Below are positions 35,567 to 36,546 of a stretch of 36,546 nucleotides of DNA, piece by piece (position 1 is the first letter of the stretch; each line of letters opens with the position of its first letter). The DNA comes from Candidatus Cloacimonadota bacterium. Lineage in GTDB: Bacteria; Cloacimonadota; Cloacimonadia; JGIOTU-2. Both the position numbers and the translations under genes were made by a program. Below the pieces are notes generated by a model. That model ran no database searches and was not told the DNA's origin. It saw only the letters and a program-made list of their open reading frames with translations. The stretch lies in NCBI GenBank assembly GCA_014382495.1, contig JACNJR010000006.1, forward strand, positions 1 to 36,546, read 5' to 3'.

Positions 35567-36175
35567 TTAGTAAGTCATTCCGAAAGTTCGTTTCATCGCA
35601 TTTATATAATTCACATTTTTTAAACCGATTAAACCCAATTTTTTCAAAGTTCTTAAAACCACTTCCATATCAGCGTGTTCAACCGCAATGGTTCTGGTTT
35701 TGAAATCATCAAATTTTACTTCTGCAATCTCCACAATAGCATCATCAACCATATAACCATTTCTTTCTTTGTGGACATTTACCATTTTCAAATTGGAATT
35801 TTTTGCAATCAATTCTTCAAAATATTCGGTGTAGGAATATTCATCTTTATCGAGATAAGGAAGTTCCAGCCCGAACGCCTTGTAGACCAAAACAATGTCA
35901 TTTATATGAATTGGAAATGATGCTTTTGTCAGAACCGTCCATTGCTCCAAACCTGTTTCCTTATTGATTCTAATCAGGGATTTGATATCCATCAGTTCAT
36001 TACGGATTTTTGTATTATTATTACTTTTTGAAGACAAAATATAAATTTCATCAGATTTTTTCACTCGAGTTATCTCATATTTTTTGATATTTTCTTCGCC
36101 TTTACCAAATTTATTCCCGAATGTTCGCCATTCCCAGCGTGGAATAATTTTTCTCATTATTATATTTCTTTCCAT
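35567..36175 (-). CDS. CYTH-like (triphosphate-tunnel-type) protein, uncertain
   Basis: 202 aa, soluble. The frame suggests a beta-rich tunnel fold: an early PRWEWRTFG, strands SDEIYILSSKS and NTKIRNELMDIKSLIR, GLEQWTVLTKASFP, and later DDAIVEIAEVKFDDFKTRTIAVEH, alternating charged residues as in CYTH enzymes acting on triphosphates or inorganic polyphosphate. The classical ExExK start is not exact, so the assignment rests on strand pattern and on its place beside Ppx/GppA and a phosphate transporter. A second start at 36157 (MRKIIP) has GGAAAG about ten bases upstream and may be the real one. It is the first gene of the operon. Confidence 0.5.
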   Translation of the reverse strand: MERNIIMRKIIPRWEWRTFGNKFGKGEENIKKYEITRVKKSDEIYILSSKSNNNTKIRNELMDIKSLIRINKETGLEQWTVLTKASFPIHINDIVLVYKAFGLELPYLDKDEYSYTEYFEELIAKNSNLKMVNVHKERNGYMVDDAIVEIAEVKFDDFKTRTIAVEHADMEVVLRTLKKLGLIGLKNVNYINAMKRTFGMTY

Positions 36176-36246
36176 TAAATTTCTCTATTTTCTTTTTGCA
36201 TCTGAATTTTTTCCCAAATCAATCATTTATAAATTGCTTATCTTCT

Positions 36247-36282
36247 TCATAAAATTTTCAAATCATCTTCGTCATCTATCAT
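36247..36282 (-). other. Possible 11-codon leader ORF with strong ribosome site
   Basis: On the minus strand GGAG (36290-36287) stands four bases before an ATG encoding MIDDEDDLKIL. Its TGA overlaps the ATG of a 7-codon frame (MKKISNL), whose TAA abuts the ATG of a 13-codon frame (MIDLGKNSDAKRK, 36226-36185) in phase with the CYTH-like gene. This may be a translated leader, a decayed small gene, or chance in AT-rich DNA. Confidence 0.3.
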
Positions 36283-36310
36283 TTTTCTCCTGATAATGTC
36301 ATTATGTCAT

Positions 36311-36338
36311 TTTATAAACTTGTGATATGATATGTCAA
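36311..36338 (-). promoter_or_regulatory. Predicted sigma70-type promoter of the phosphate operon
   Basis: TTGACA (36338-36333), a 16-base spacer and TATAAA (36316-36311) on the minus strand, the best promoter match seen. It would leave a leader of about 130 bases before the CYTH-like gene. Three ATGTCA(T/A) words (36296-36302, 36304-36310, 36332-36338, read on the plus strand) surround it and might be regulator sites. Confidence 0.55.
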
Positions 36339-36360
36339 TTTTTTTAGAAAATTGATATTA

Positions 36361-36381
36361 ACAACATTTGTAATGTTGTTT
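36361..36381. repeat. Inverted repeat, 9-bp stem
   Basis: AACAACATT (36361-36369), loop TGT, AATGTTGTT (36373-36381). It lies just upstream of the phosphate operon promoter; it could be an operator or part of the hairpin cluster that follows. Confidence 0.6.
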
Positions 36382-36400
36382 GGAACTTACATTTTTGTCA

Positions 36401-36420
36401 TTCCCAATTAATTGGGAATC
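36401..36420. repeat. Perfect 20-bp palindrome
   Basis: ATTCCCAATTAATTGGGAAT, flanked by GTC on the left and CCA on the right. GTCATTCCC...GGGAATCC arms are typical of widespread REP-type intergenic palindromes. Confidence 0.7.
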
Positions 36421-36444
36421 CATTTATCAATAACAAGAATACGA

Positions 36445-36458
36445 GAGCATAAATGCTC
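36445..36458. repeat. Short palindrome GAGCAT-AA-ATGCTC
   Basis: A 6-bp stem with a 2-base loop, part of the hairpin cluster at the right end of the window. Positions 36176-36546 hold no gene longer than the mini-frames listed; apart from these, the listed promoter and the hairpins nothing further was seen there. Confidence 0.5.
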
Positions 36459-36467
36459 ACGCTAAAT

Positions 36468-36509
36468 CGAAGAAACCTCTGATAAATCAGAGCTTGTTTT
36501 CGCACTCCA
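36468..36509. repeat. Dispersed hairpin repeat, copy B
   Basis: Imperfect outer stem CGAAGAAAC (36468-36476) / GTTTTCG (36496-36502); inner stem CTCTGAT (36477-36483) / ATCAGAG (36486-36492) with a 2-base loop; then CTTGTTTTCGCACTCCA (36493-36509). The last 33 bases align without gaps to copy A at 31810-31842, with 23 identities. Confidence 0.7.
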
Positions 36510-36546
36510 AATAAAATATTAGAAAATATGAATGAAACAAGATTGC

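Noticed and set aside
36296-36310. A Pho box made of ATGTCAT repeats
   Set aside because: The repeats are 8 bases apart; known PhoB/PhoP sites use 11-base spacing. Kept only as an unassigned repeat.

Overview
The window is about 36.5 kb of AT-rich (roughly one third G+C) bacterial chromosome, densely packed with genes. A lipid A-type phosphoesterase (LpxH-like), a Wzi-like outer-membrane barrel, a lipoprotein and very long secreted modular proteins point to a Gram-negative cell. The modular C10 peptidase with PKD, beta-helix and FN3-like parts, the low G+C and the gene styles resemble the FCB superphylum, and Candidatus Cloacimonadota in particular. That assignment is inference from protein style; no rRNA is present to confirm it. 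No CRISPR array, transposase, intact tRNA or phage gene was seen.

Layout. Positions 85-11578 are on the minus strand: a secreted C10 peptidase, a giant soluble-adenylyl-cyclase-like signalling protein, a YifB/ComM ATPase and a Wzi-like barrel. A divergent promoter region (11579-11733) then opens a long plus-strand run. It holds a lipoprotein and LysM protein pair ending in a terminator; the PgpH-like HD phosphodiesterase, YbeY, CNNM/CorC and DUF3108 group; VanZ, hisS, aspS, DUF2809 and rodA; and an 88-aa unknown, an enolase fusion, a DivIC/FtsB-like protein, guanine deaminase, a 414-aa unknown, panB and asnA. A bidirectional terminator near 30945 separates this from a minus-strand block (30991-36175): an LpxH-like phosphoesterase, DUF4159, a Na/Pi transporter with PhoU-like tail, Ppx/GppA and a CYTH-like protein. 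The last four are spaced 16-17 bp apart and form a phosphate/polyphosphate operon with a good sigma70-type promoter at 36311-36338.

The standout is the 913-aa protein at 23056-25797. Its first ~205 residues form a membrane domain with an HEMGH (HExxH) motif, like M50/site-2 proteases. Residues ~257-565 are the enolase barrel domain with every canonical catalytic and metal-binding residue, and residues ~583-913 are the enolase amino-terminal domain moved to the carboxyl end. It reads as a circularly permuted, probably active, membrane-tethered enolase, sitting in the eno-divIC neighbourhood known from other bacteria.

Other points of interest: a cyclase whose two domains appear to share one active site as in animal soluble adenylyl cyclase; a 33-bp hairpin repeat present twice with compensatory stem changes; a terminator whose 3' arm doubles as a ribosome binding site; and an unrecognised 414-aa enzyme-like protein next to panB and asnA.
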